This document shows, piece by piece, positions 35,375-46,669 of a stretch of 64,000 bases of DNA. The notes under the pieces are model-generated. The model did not search any database, was not told the DNA's origin, and was given only the letters and a program-made list of their open reading frames with translations. Origin of the DNA: Phyllostachys edulis (taxonomy: Eukaryota; Streptophyta; Magnoliopsida; Poales; Poaceae); contig CM070553.1 of assembly GCA_036346405.1 (NCBI GenBank), positions 74,092,976 through 74,156,975 of the forward strand, read 5' to 3'. Numbering within the stretch: position 1 is the first letter of the stretch; each line of letters begins with the position of its first letter. A program made the translations under genes and the position numbers.

Positions 35375-36185
35375 GGTCCTAACAGTCGATCTAACAAGGG
35401 GAGGTGCGAGCGGTTAAGATCTCGTAAAGGAGGTCCTAACGGCCAGATCTCAACAAGGGGAGTCTGAGCGGTTAAGATCTCCAGAGAGGAGGTCCTAACG
35501 GCCGATCCCAAGAAGGGAGGTCTGCTTGGTTAAGATCTCAGAGAGGAGGTCCTAACGGCCAGATCTTGACAAGGGAGGTCTGAGCGGTTAAGATCTCCAG
35601 AGAGGAGGTCCTAACGGCCAGATCTCGACAAGGGGAGGTCTGAGTGGTTAAGATCTCCACAGAGGAGGTCCTAACGGCCAGATCTCGACAAGGGGAGGTC
35701 TGAGCGGTTAAGATCTCCAAAGAGGAGGTCCTAACGGCCAGATCTCGACAAGGGGAGGTCTAAGCGGTTAAGATCTCCAAAGAGGAGGTCCTAACGGCCA
35801 GATCTCGACAAAGGGAGGTCTAAGCGGTTAAGATCTCCAAAGAGGAGGTCCTAACGGCCAGATCTCGACAAGGGGAGGTCTGAGCGGTTAAGATCTCCAG
35901 AGAGGAGGTCCTAACGGCCAGATCTCGACAAGGGGAGGTCTGAGCGGTTAAGATCTCCAAAGAGGAGGTCCTAACGGCCAGATCTCGACAAGGGGAGGTC
36001 TGAGCGGTTAAGATCTCCACAGAGGAGGTCCTAACGGCCAGTTCTCGACAAGGGGAGGTCTAAGCGGTTAAGATATCCAAAGAGGAGGTCCTAACGGCCA
36101 GATCTCGACAAGGGGAGGTCTAAGCGGTTAAGATCTCCAAAGTGGAGGTCCTAACGGCCAGATCTCGACAAGGGGAGGTCTAAGC
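35375..36185 (-). repeat. 60 bp tandem array in E U3 (about 13 copies)
   Basis: Exact 60 bp period from 35581 to 36180. On the minus strand the unit reads GTTAGGACCTCC...GAGATCTTAACCGCT...GACCTCC, the same unit as in LTR-D and LTR-A. The minus frame is open through several copies (LEILTAQTSP + CRDLAVRTSS). Copies differ by only a few substitutions, so this array was homogenised recently. Confidence 0.95.
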
Positions 36186-36475
36186 ACAAAGAGATTCAAG
36201 CCAACAAAGGGAAGGTCTAGACTTAAGGAAAGTCCAAACAGGAGATTACAAAGAGAGGTCCAGAGAACAGAAAGGATTGAACCTATAAAGAGGTTCGGCT
36301 GAGAGGAGGTCTGGGCGAAAGGAAAAACCCAAGGGAGGTTATCTCCAAAAGGGAGGAGATCAGAGGTAGGAGATCCACAAAGGAGGAACTCCAGGGAGGT
36401 CCAGAGAGAAGAGGAAAAGAAGAGAAGGTCAGAAAGATGGGATGGATCTGGGCATCAGAGAGATGTCCAGCGAGA

Positions 36476-38458
36476 GGAGCGATGGCGCTCGATCAAGACC
36501 CACAACCAGACGTGGTGGTGGCCATTCCTCAACTTGAGTCTCGACCAGACGTGGTTGAGAAAAAGTCGAAGAAACCTCCCTTAAGGAAGGCTTTCTCCAA
36601 GTTCAAGATCAAGTCCAACACTCGAAGGTACATATAAAGAGACAAAACTGTAAGGACAACATTTATCTTTTGCTTTTTACTACCTAATCATGTTTTCCTT
36701 TATGATCTTAGCCCGGCTCCTCTGACCATCAAGGATGTTCCTGCCGGGGAACCCACCGTTGTTCCTCCAGCAATTGGAGAAATAACAATGGCGGTGGTTG
36801 AAGGGTCGTCCACTGTCCGAGTGGTGGAGGGTGTTGTTGGCGCTAAGCGCCTACGACCATGGGAGTGGTCGTAGAGGCTGAAGTGAGGACGGCGCCTGAT
36901 GCTGCAGAGGCATCGGGCCAAGGCGATGGATCATTGGCCCATCGCGCCGGGAAGGAAGTTGCCGAGGACGCTTCTCTCGGTTCCCAAGAAGGAGCTGTTG
37001 ATGCAGCGGGTGTCGAAGAAGAAGAAGAATGTCGGTTTTTCGAACATTCCTTCGGATTTTTCGACCCTCCTACCGTTGTGGGATCTTGTGCATTTAGATC
37101 TCTCGCTCGGGTCCCTCACCCTAAGGACATTCCCAATAGAGGGGATGTTTTCGACAACGAGTGTCTCGAAAGGGTATGGTGGGACCGAGTTGAAGAGATT
37201 GTTGAACTGAGGAACCCCACGAGGGTGGTGTCCTCGTTTGCCCGAACGACTCTGAATGTAAGTACCTTTTGATTGGTATTTACATACATGTCTTTTCTTG
37301 CCTCTTACTGTCTTTTTATACAGAAAGCCTTGGAGCAAATTGTCACTATTCTTGAGTACAATAGACAACTTATCCAGCTCTGACAGGAGAAGGCGGTACT
37401 ATGTGAGTAGGCAGAGAGGTGGTAAGTAACTGCTTTTCGTAGTCTTTTATGCTTCGACCACTTACACAGTACTTGCGGGAGTTGTTGTAGGAGAACTTAC
37501 GACTAGGTACTGGTCGTGATAGAGCTTACACCTAGAATATTGTCATGGAAAGACTTACGACAAGGTTTAAGTCATAGAAGAACCTACGACCAGGGTATTG
37601 TCGTGGAAAGACTTATGACAAGGTTTAGGTCAAAGAAGAACTTACGACTAGGGTATTGTTGTGGAAAGACTTACGACAAGGTTTAGGTCATAGAAGAACT
37701 TACAACCACTTGTTTTATGCTGACGTCTACTCTTTCCCTTTGTAGGTTCAAGAGCGATGAGAAGACCTTAGCTGATTCTCTCGACTACGAAAAAGCCGAG
37801 ATGAAAAAGCTAAGTGAGAAGATTGAAGACCTCCTGAATAAGCTTCAGGAGGCAAACTCTGCAAATCAAAGGTTGCAGGGACGATTGAACGGTAAGTGCT
37901 GAACTTAAGACCATTTACTACCTTTTTTTTCTGACTCTCATTCCCTTTTAGAAAAAGACCAAGAGGTCTAGACGTGGGAGCAACGCTACTTAAAGGACAT
38001 TGTTTCTCACGCTAAAGAAGTCAAGAAGTTAGATTCTCGACTTGTTGGTAAGCAAATCTTTACCAACGGTTGGTTGTGTTTTTCTCTCGAGGTCATTTTG
38101 TCCGTTAGTTTTATTCTTTTCAGAACAAGCAGTACAGATAAAACGACTCAGCGAGGCTTTGACTCGCAACCAGGATGAAATGAAGTCTGTGAAGGGAAAC
38201 TTCCAAGACAACATTTTACTTCTGAACAACGTACTCGGTGGGCTTCATGCTGAGGGGATCACTCGTCGTGAAGACACAATTTCTGCCCACTCGAGTGCCA
38301 TTGGCGAACAAGTCGGAACTTTGCAGGAATTGATGACTATTATGAAGACTAACCAAGTCGAATCGATAAGGGAAGCGGTCAAAGATGGAATGAGTTTTGT
38401 TTTGGCAAAACTCAAAGCTCACGACCAAATTTCTTTAATCGCAACCCGTTATAGATAA
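36476..38458 (+). pseudogene. C-terminal half of PF04195-type accessory ORF, spliced
   Basis: Six exons with good GT-AG sites can be read: to 36627; 36712-37257; 37324-37421; 37746-37891; 37952-38047; 38124-38458 (stop). The exons give a basic segment (KKSKKPPLRKAFSKFKIKSN), an acidic or mixed middle with VSKKKKNVGFSNIPSDFSTL, then coiled-coil segments (ADSLDYEKAEMKKLSEKIED, QIKRLSEALTRNQDEMKSVK). This fits the C-terminal half of PF04195 proteins, known as antisense additional ORFs downstream of pol in Tat-lineage elements. In-frame stops near 37379 and 37968 show decay. The pol fragment at 40543-39666 is antisense to it, as expected. Its own function is unknown. Confidence 0.7.
37530..37710. 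repeat. 58 bp tandem repeats in an intron of the PF04195-type gene
   Basis: Three copies of 'tattgtcgtggaaagacttacgacaaggttt...' at about 37538, 37596 and 37654. Related 'acgaccag.gtattgtcatggaaag' sequence recurs at about 39505-39560 in the non-coding region beside pol. Confidence 0.85.
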
Positions 38459-38600
38459 CTTCGTCGCCTCAGAAAAGTATGAGCTATTAATGAAGGAAAT
38501 GCACCGATCGTCGATGAAGTCGCGGAGGATATGGAAATAAGGTCCCCTTGTCGTAATAGTCTGCATGTAGTCCTCAGAAAGACAAGTTTTTGTTCTTTGT

Positions 38601-38673
<73 letters not shown>

Positions 38674-39665
38674 CCTTCTTGTTTCTGAAAATCATCTTGT
38701 CGAGTAGTTAGTAACTCATAAGATAATGAATGGAAAAAGATTAAGACTAAGAATTGAAGTCAAGTTAACAACTTTATCCTAGCCGCCGACTATTTTCTTG
38801 GTTTATTTAGATAAACCGAGTAAATAGTGCGAAATGGGTTTTCTTAAAAACGAGAGAGATTTAGCTAACTTGTAGTTTTTTTATCACGATATCATGCACT
38901 GGCCGAAAGAGTAGGAACGAGTCGACACTAGGAAGTTTCTTCTAGTGGGTAGGATCACGTGCAGAGAGGAAAGGCTTCGACTAGGTGATATTACCATCTC
39001 CAACCTGATTAATCAAATCAAGAACGGTCAACTTGAGTTAGATAAACGTTTGGAGTTCCTTTTAAAATCTGTTCAACTTATTCTAGTGTACTCAGTAGGT
39101 TCGCTCTGGTAGCAAGAGTTAGAAACATGACGACGCTAGGAAGTTCCTTCTAGTGGGCAGGACCACGTGCAGAGAGGAAAGTCTTCGACTAGGTGTTGCA
39201 ACTTCCTCCGACTAGTTAAAACGAAGCGAGTTTACCAAAAGTAGTCAAGCAAATTTGAAAAGTGTTCTCGGCTTAATTTATTTTTCAAAAATGAATGAAG
39301 AAATAAACTAAGTGTCGGCTAGACATTATTTCGACCATATTTTAAACCCAATCTCTTTGTATTGACAACAAAAAGGGAGGAACGAGTCGCCACTAGAAAG
39401 TTCCTTCTAGTGGGCGGGACCACATGTAGAGAGGGGAGTCTTCAACTAGGTGATGTTACCATCATTTCGACCAGTGTAAAGAAGAACTGGGTACTGGTCA
39501 TAGAATGTCTAACGACCAGTGTATTGTCATGGAAAGGCTCACGACTAGGAACTAGTGGAAAGCGGACTTTCGACTAGGTTATGGTTGAAAGAAATGTCAA
39601 AGCACTACTCAAAGTAAGACAATAAAGATAGAAAGAGCCTGATGCTTTATTGAACGATAGGTCAT
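38459..39665. other. Non-coding region between antisense ORF and pol of the Tat-type element
   Basis: Contains a (TA)n run at 38603-38669. It also has three direct repeats of a roughly 80 bp segment ('cactaggaagttncttctagtgggnaggaccacgtgcagagag') at about 38925, 39133 and 39378. No coding signal. Confidence 0.7.
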
Positions 39666-40543
39666 TTAGACATAGAATTTGTGTAATTGGTCGATATTCC
39701 AAGAAGTAGAGAGTATTCGGCCGTCTTCCATTGCCAGTCGTACCGAACCTAGACGCATAACTTCGACCACTGTGTAAGGACCTTCCCACTTGGGGGAATG
39801 TTTGTTCCGATTAGACGGGGATTGAATTTTCCTCAATACCAAGTCACCTACAGCAAGGCTGTGAGGTTGGACCTTGCAATCATAGTATTTGCACAGGGCT
39901 TGCTGGTAGACTGCTGAACAGATTAAGGCATGATTTCTCTTTTCTTCGAGCAGGTTAATATCATCCGCTCAAAGTTGTTCTTGGGCTGAGTCATTGAAAC
40001 TCTCGACCCTTGTGGACCTGATCTTTAGTTCTGGCGGAAGCATGGCTTCGGCATCGAAAACTAGGAAAAAGGTGTTTCACCTGTTGCCCGGCTAGCAGTC
40101 ATGCGAACTTCCCATAATACTGAGGGTAGTTCTTGTACCCAAGCCCCCCGAGTGCTTAACAAGCTGGTCGAAGACTCGAGTTTTAATTTTCTGCATTATT
40201 TGGCCATTCGTTCATTTGACTGCCCCATTTCTTTAGGGATGGGCGACAGAGGCGTAAAGAGCCTAGTACCCAACTCGTCGCAAAATTCCTGAAATTTTGT
40301 GCTTGAAAATTGTTTACCATTATCTGTGATTATTCGACTTGGAACTCCAAACCGAGTGATCACACTTCTCATCATGAACCGTTTTGCGACTTTTCGTTGT
40401 TATCAATCCTGAGTTCGCTTCGATCCATTTTGTGAACGTATCAATAGCCACAAAACGGAACTTGAAGCCTCCTGGAGCCCTTGGGAACGGTCCTAGGATA
40501 TCGAGACCCCAGGTTGTAAAAGGCCAAGATAGAGGAATTGTTT
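39666..40543 (-). pseudogene. Integrase fragment of a Tat-lineage gypsy pol
   Basis: Minus strand: a WGLDILGPFP + RAPGGFKFRFVAIDTF stretch (40520-40440) carries the first catalytic Asp. GVPSRIITDNGKQFSS (40348-40300) carries the second. LSPIPKEMGQSNERMAK-like sequence follows near 40240-40190, and the C-terminus reads KWEGPYTVVEVMRLGSVRLA then ILSTSWNIDQLHKFYV with the stop at 39666. Frames break several times. The N-terminal side is cut at 40543 by the start of LTR-A, and RT is not seen. Sequence style and the antisense PF04195 partner point to the Tat lineage (RIRE2-like elements of grasses). Confidence 0.83.
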
Positions 40544-41128
40544 TGTAACACCCAGATTTTTGGAGCCTTTTTGAATTTTCAAAATAAAAAGAACCATTTT
40601 GTTTTGATGAGAATTCAAAGCTTAACTTGAGAATTTCAAAATGGGTTTTAATAGATCAATTTGAATTTCAGCTAAAAATCGCATGAGATTATATGGGTTT
40701 GCGGAGTTTTGGTGATCTCCTCTTTTCTACGTTGGCTTTGTTCTCCTCTGTGTTCATAGGACCTCATTTGAGATTCTGTGGGACCTCCTCTGAGCTTGGA
40801 CCTTTCCATCTCTTTAATCTAGATTTCCTTTATTTGGTTTGAATCTCTTTAAGGTTTAGACCTCCCTCCCTATTTGAATTTACCTTTGGTTCTGACCTCT
40901 TTTCTTTTGGGTCACAACCATCCCGTGGTTCTCTGCCCGGGTTTGTGTTTCAAACCCTCTTGTTTCCGAAGAATCAAGCTAGGCTTAGTTTGCCCTTGCG
41001 CTGGATCTCCCCCTGCCCAGACCTCCTTGGTGGGTCTAGGACCTCCTCCTCGTCTATTTGGACCTCCCCGTGTCCTTCAGGACCTCCCCATGTCCTCTAG
41101 GACCTCCTCTGTGTTCATTTGGACCTCC

Positions 41129-41133
41129 CTCAT
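41129..41133. repeat. Target-site duplication CTCAT (left) of solo LTR-B
   Basis: CTCAT at 41129-41133 is repeated at 44795-44799, directly flanking LTR-B. Confidence 0.93.
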
Positions 41134-41706
41134 TGTGACGACCCAGCCCTAGGGCACCAAGAGATCCTCCAGGACCTCTGGAAAGTCCACCAGGACCTCC
41201 CAGGAGGTCCAGCAAGGACCTCTCGGGCAGTCCACCAAGACCTCCCAGGAGGTCCAGCAAGACCTCCTGGAAGTCCAGGAGAACATGACCCGAGAGAGAG
41301 GGTCTTTGAACCGAGGAGCACCCACGACCTGCCATAGCCCCACGTGGAAATAAATAAGGAGGTCCGAGGGCGCACCAAGACCTCCCACGACCCTCCAGAG
41401 GAGGTCGTGGAGGCCTAGGTCCACTTCAGAACCCCACATGTTTTTCCCAACGTGAGATCATGGAGGACCGAGCCTGCTCCAAGGTCCTCTGTGAAACCTG
41501 AGCTAGTCCCAAGGATCATGGCTATCCTTCACAAAGAAAAAACACAGTGGTGATATCCAGAACAATCTTTTATTTATACCACATGTTAACAAAGTTGGTT
41601 ACAAGGTGGCCTTAGGCCAAACATAAATACATAAAAGCAAAAGAGAGCAAAAGGAAGCACGAGAGTCCATCAACACGCCACAGGCGGTATTGACCGAGAG
41701 CATAAC

Positions 41707-41744
41707 CTAGGCGCTTCGATCTTCATCATCGCCAATATCTTCTC
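41707..41744 (-). other. LTR-B second exon-like block, ends at TAG
   Basis: Completes the codon from 43014 and reads (G)EDIGDDEDRSA then TAG. The expected acceptor AG reads 'ttttgcg|ga' here (others 'gcag|ga'), so this copy may have lost its splice site. Confidence 0.45.
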
Positions 41745-43013
41745 CGCAAAATTTGTAATGAGCAAGAGTGAGCACTACCATGTGGTTTCGCAAGTTACAC
41801 CGTGGGTTAACAATATGACATGCATAAATGGATAATCAAAGGATGGCATAATAGGGTGATCTTGCACAAAGCCCATTTTCTTTCAAATACCATTACTAAG
41901 TTCCAAAGGTGTCTTTTAATAGATAGAACTCTCTTTATATTAAAACAATTTTTCGCTTGGATATCAATCATCATGAATTAGTGAAGGATACCCTCGACAA
42001 GAGGCTCCTCGCTTAAAACCCATGGGACGGCGGTCCCAAAACAGATTTGAAAATCATTTTAAATTCCCAAAGTCAACAACTAACTTCAAGTGGCCTTTGC
42101 CAAGACGTCCTTGACCGTGGACACGGCTATTCAATAGATTTAACTCTGCAGAGGTTGTGCACTTTACCCACACGACATGAGTACTCTAGTTTGTCCCAAG
42201 ATTCGTCAATACCACCTCTCACTTCCAAAGGTAAGAGATCTAGAGCTCATGACAAGGCCTTTACAATGCATTGCTCCACCACGCCTTTCCTTGCTAAGGT
42301 TTCACCCCTGTGGATAGCCATCCATGTGAAGCCCCTCTTGCACCAAGGGGAACAATGGGTCATCAAAGACCTCTAGCCAACAAGACCTCCCACACCACCA
42401 ATGGAGCGACATGTAGTGGAGTTTTGCAAATTATTCACCAGTCCCACACCCCATTCGGAGACATGTGGTTGCACGATTGTGGCATAGCCCATTATAGGCA
42501 TGGCATTGGTCGCCAAAGACCGGTCCTCAAATGACTAGGGCGACTTCCACAAACCCAAGGGCATCGATTCACTATAAGGCACGATCCGTGCATCAACTTG
42601 CACCAACCAAGTCAACCAATTCGCCTATCAAAAATCTATTTTCATAACTTTGCTTCCCCAAAGAATACTTTCATACCTCCATGACAACCCAATGCCATGG
42701 TGAAAACATTTAAAACATTATTTGGTTATGTTGGTAAAGATTTCCCCAAATCAACAGCTTTTGGTCTAAGCATAAGCGAGCATATGTTTTTCAAATGGTC
42801 TTGACTCATACTATCAGATAGCCAAGTTTGACCTAAAGGTGACAATGTGTTCGCATCAAACCAACAGAGGTCATACAAAGGAAGTGGGTATAACTATAAC
42901 GTTAAAATTGGTATTGAACTAACTTGATAAAAATAAGCATGCAAAGACACATTAAAAGCAGAACATAATTAGTTTAAATTATTGGGTGCAATATGATCAA
43001 GAGTGTAACTTGC

Positions 43014-43076
43014 CTTGCTCACTACTTAGAGATTCTTCTTCTTCAGAACTTTCGGATTCCCCGGAATCTTCACAAT
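43014..43076 (-). other. LTR-B micro-exon-like block
   Basis: 63 nt. Acceptor 'tatatgtag|at', donor 'gagcaag|gcaagt'. Phase-1 frame open: (D)CEDSGESESSEEEESLSSEQ then G. Strongly acidic, like the block at 49185-49250 although the nucleotides differ. Confidence 0.6.
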
Positions 43077-45055
43077 CTACATATATATAGAAGGCAAATT
43101 CAAAGAAGATTCAAACAGAGATCCAATAAAGATCCAAATAAAGAACCAGGAGGACTCCAAAGAAATCTCAAAAACCCAATTAACAGAAGAGCATTGTATT
43201 TGGATTAGGTTCTTTTGGAGAAGGTCTAGCTTACCAAAGGAAAAAGGGGTCTTTAGAGAAGGTCCCGAAGATGTGACCTAGGCAGAGGGCAGAGAGGTTC
43301 CATAGGCGAGATGCTTGCACAAGGTCAGAGAGGAGGTCCTCACACGAGCACCTCGAGTTTCAAAAGAAGTCCACGAAAGGAGGTCTGTGAAGGACAAGAT
43401 CAGCCAAGATATTGGTGAAAACAAGGGTGGAGCAGATCATCAAAGGAACTTACCATGTAAAGGAAGGAGAAATGGATGAAAGGAGAGGTCGTAGGAGCCA
43501 AGGTCTTCCCTGGAAAAGTCCTTGGACGAGAGCCAAAGTAACAGAGTGTGGAGAAGGAGAAGGGTGATGTGTTAGAACGTTTCAGTCTATGTGTAGTCAA
43601 AGTGGTGAAGAAAACTAGGTACTTACGTGCCAGGGATAGGTATAACAATGAGTCAAAAATTGGTGAATGTCGTAGGGTGTGTCGCTACTACCACGGATAA
43701 AAGGTACAATAAAAGGACACGATGATGCTATGGGAAGGAACAAAGAAAAATATCCATGTACGGCTAAGTGACCCAATTCAAGGTAAACCCACGTATGTGA
43801 ATGTATTTAATGTGACAAGACACGCATTAAATGTCCAAGATAATTATGTGGCGGAGAAATGAGGTTGACTAAGACCGGCAAGTGGGGCCATCAATTTTAC
43901 AACAATCGGGTTAAAACAGAGGAGGTCTTGCCCAGAGAGGTCCTCGTGGAGGTCCGAGCAACTTAGGAGGTCCTAAGCCGAGGGGGAAGTCCAAAGGTTA
44001 AGGAGGTCCAGACAGGGGAGGTCCCGACGGTCGATCTCACCAAGGAGGTCTAGCGAGGAGGTCTAAGCGGTTGGATCTCCGAGAGGGAGGTCCAACGACC
44101 AAGAGCCGCATGAGGAGGAGGTCCTAGAGAGAACAGACGCTGGGAGGTCTGGGCCTTTGATTCAAAGTGAGGAGGTCCAAGCCGTCGATTTAGATCAAGG
44201 GAGGTGCGAACCGCCCGATTCGGAAACGAAGGGGAGGTCCATGAAGGGACATAACGCATGGGAGGTCTAGACCCTTGGATTAAAAATGGGAGGAGGTCCG
44301 GACCGCTAGACCAAGTACAAAGGAGGTCCTTTCGCCAAGAAAGGATATCCAAGGATTTACATGAATTCGTGGAGGTCCGCAGTGAACAAGAAGCTCTTTG
44401 GAACACACGGATGTCCCAATGAAAGGAGGTGCAGGCATAGAGAGGCGCCAGACAAAGAAGAGGTTTAGACTTAAGAAAAGTCTCGAGCAGAAAAGAGGTC
44501 TGAACCCTAAGAGATTCAAACCAACAAAGAGCTCCAAATAACCAAGCTCAAAGGAAGGAAGGCCTGATCATACGAGTATCTCCTGGTGAGACGAGGTCTA
44601 AGCTTTAGAGGAAGTCTAAACCTACAAGACTCGAAAGAGATAGGTTACAGGAGAATTGTTGAGCTTTCCAGCAAGGAGGCACAACAACCCAAATCCTTCC
44701 AATAGAACCCAAATTTGAATTCTCACTAAAGCAAAAATAGTTTTAATTTATTTTACACATTTTAAAAAGTACTTGGAAAAATCAGAATGTTACACTCATA
44801 CCCGTTCGAGCCCTCCGTTTGATCCAGACCTCTATCGCTTGTGTACCATTCGATTTGCATTAGACGGTTTGATCTTGGTGAGACATTCGGGTGGTCCAAA
44901 CGTCCCACCCTCTCTGAGCCCTCAGATCTTTGCTGGACGGTCCGATTTGCAGAGGCGTTCGGACGGTCCGAACGTCCCAACCGTTTTGGGCCGCCCGATT
45001 CAGTTCAATGGCTGAGATCTACCGTTAGCTCTAATGGTCTGAACGTCCCACTCCT

Positions 45056-46075
45056 TTAGAACCGTCCAGACCTTCCCCTTTGTTAGATCTCACCGTTAGG
45101 ACCTCCCCTTTGGATATCCTAACCGTCCAGGCCTCCTCCTTTGTTAGATCTGACCGTTAGGACCTCCCCTTTGGAGATCCTAACCGTCGAGACCTCCCCT
45201 TTGTTAGATCTCGACTTAGGACCTCCCTTTGGAGATCCTAACCGCCCGCACCTCCCCTTATTTAGATCTAACCGTTAGGACCTCCCTTGGAGATCCTAAC
45301 CGCCTGCATTCTCCCTTTGTTAGATCGACTGCTAGGACCTCCCTTTGGAGATCCTAACCATCCGCACCTCCCCTTTGTTAAGATCGACTGTTAGGATCTC
45401 CTCTTTGGAGATCCTAACCGCCTGCATTTCTCCCCTTTGTTAGATCGACAGTTAGAACATCCCTTTGGAGATCCTAACTGTTCGAGACCTCCCCTTTGTT
45501 AGATCTGACCGTTAGGACCTCCCCTTTGGAGATCCTAACCATCCAGACCTCCCCCTTGGAGATCCTAACCATCCAGACCTCCCCTTTTGTTAGATCTGAC
45601 CGTTAGGACCTCCCCTTTGGAGATCCTAACCGTCCAGACCTCCCCATTTGTTAGATCTGACCGTTAGGACCTCTCCTTTGGAGATCCTAACCGTCCAGAC
45701 CTCCCCCTTTGTTAGATCTAACCGCTAGGACCTCTCCTTTGGAGATCCTAACCCTCCAAACCTCCCACTTTGTTAGATCTAACCGTTAGGACATCCTCTT
45801 TGGAGATCCTAACCGTCTAGACCTCCCCCTTATTTAGATCTGACCGTTAGGACCTCCCCTTTGGAGATCCTAACCATCTAGACCTCCCCCTTATTTAGAT
45901 CTGACCGTTAGGACCCCCCCTTTGGAGATCCTAACCGTCCAGACCTCTCCCTTATTTAGATCTGACCGTTAGGACCTCCCCTTTGGAAATCCTAACCGTC
46001 CAGATCTCCCCTTTTGTTAGATTTGACCGTTAGGACCTCCCCTTTGGAGATCCTAACTGTCCAAACCTCCCGTTG
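45056..46075 (+). repeat. 60 bp tandem array in LTR-A U3 (about 17 copies)
   Basis: Unit CCGTTAGGACCTCCCCTTTG + GAGATCCTAACCGTCCAGACC + TCCCCTTTGTTAGATCTGA, about 60 bp, with more indels than the E array. It has the same dimeric 30 bp layout as the arrays at 903 and 35375. Confidence 0.92.
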
Positions 46076-46603
46076 ATTTAATCCGACCGTCAAGACCTCT
46101 CCATTGTGGTGTCTGTTGGACCTCCTGTCTGCGGGACCGTGCCTTGAGCTTTGACTGGTCCCACTTGGCAGTCACACCTATTTTTCTTTATCCTTTGACT
46201 ATGTCCTTGTGCAAGGGAGTCTCCCCCACATTTAATGCATGTTGTGTCGTATTAAATGCTACCACTTTTTTGCAGAACCCGTGCCGTACTTTTGTCACAT
46301 CCCTTGCCTACTTTCAGTGTCCTCTTCACCAACTTAGGAACACCTGTACCTTGGGAAATCTCTATGGCTCCCGCTATATAAGCTTGGGCAGCCCTTCATC
46401 CTCATCTTTTTCCCATATCAATTCTCAAAAGTAACCGAGCAGCTCATGGACCTCCTCCCTTGAGCTTTCGACGTCCTCCAACAAGCTCCTTGGACCTCCT
46501 CCAAACCGACCTAGCCTCTCTGTTGGTTTTATTTTGGTTTCATTGAAGTTTCTTTGTGTTTTATTTGAGCTTTGTATTGAGTTGCTGTGGTTTTCTCGTG
46601 TAG

Positions 46604-46669
46604 ATTTTGAAGACACTAAACAATAAGGGCTCCCCGAAGAAGAAGACGACATCCAAGCCCTTGAGCAAG
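46604..46669 (+). other. LTR-A unit 1 micro-exon-like block
   Basis: 66 nt between 'ttctcgtgtag|at' and 'gagcaag|gcaagt'. Phase-1 frame: (D)FEDTKQ, one stop, GLPEEEDDIQALEQ, then G. The stop TAA suggests decay of this copy. Confidence 0.5.

Larger units (their letters stand above)
33526..36475 (-). mobile_element. Element E 5' LTR (outer end missing)
   Basis: The minus LTR ends TCACA at 33526. It has a short U5 with duplicated palindromes (33611-33740), a TATA-like TTTAAATA near 33922-33929, a promoter block with 'attaaatgctgccacc' and 'caataccttgaacctggtc' (shared with LTR-D and LTR-A), and a large array-rich U3 (34190-36185). At 36475 it stops inside 'tccagcgagagga', about 250 bp before the expected TGTAAC, and joins PF04195-gene sequence. 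U5 lacks the micro-exon seen in related LTRs. Confidence 0.85.
41134..44794 (-). mobile_element. LTR-B: solo LTR, 3,661 bp, TSD CTCAT
   Basis: In minus orientation it runs TGTAACATTCTG (44794) to GGGTCGTCACA (41134), with perfect CTCAT duplications and no internal sequence. It is therefore the product of LTR-LTR recombination. U3 with degenerate GGAGGTC repeats lies at 43900-44540. A promoter with 'tgtcacattaaat' is near 43800, the micro-exon block at 43076-43014, the second block at 41744-41707, and a U5 end rich in GACCTCC/GGAGGTC inverted repeats at 41134-41440. Some frames in 42047-42534 look open but have no recognisable product. Confidence 0.93.

Noticed and set aside
35375..36185. CRISPR-like array (regular 60 bp spacing)
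   Set aside because: The whole unit repeats with no unique spacers, in a plant LTR; it is a tandem satellite.
40539..40543. TGTTT as a target-site duplication of LTR-A
   Set aside because: The 3' end of LTR-A could not be located, so it cannot be tested.
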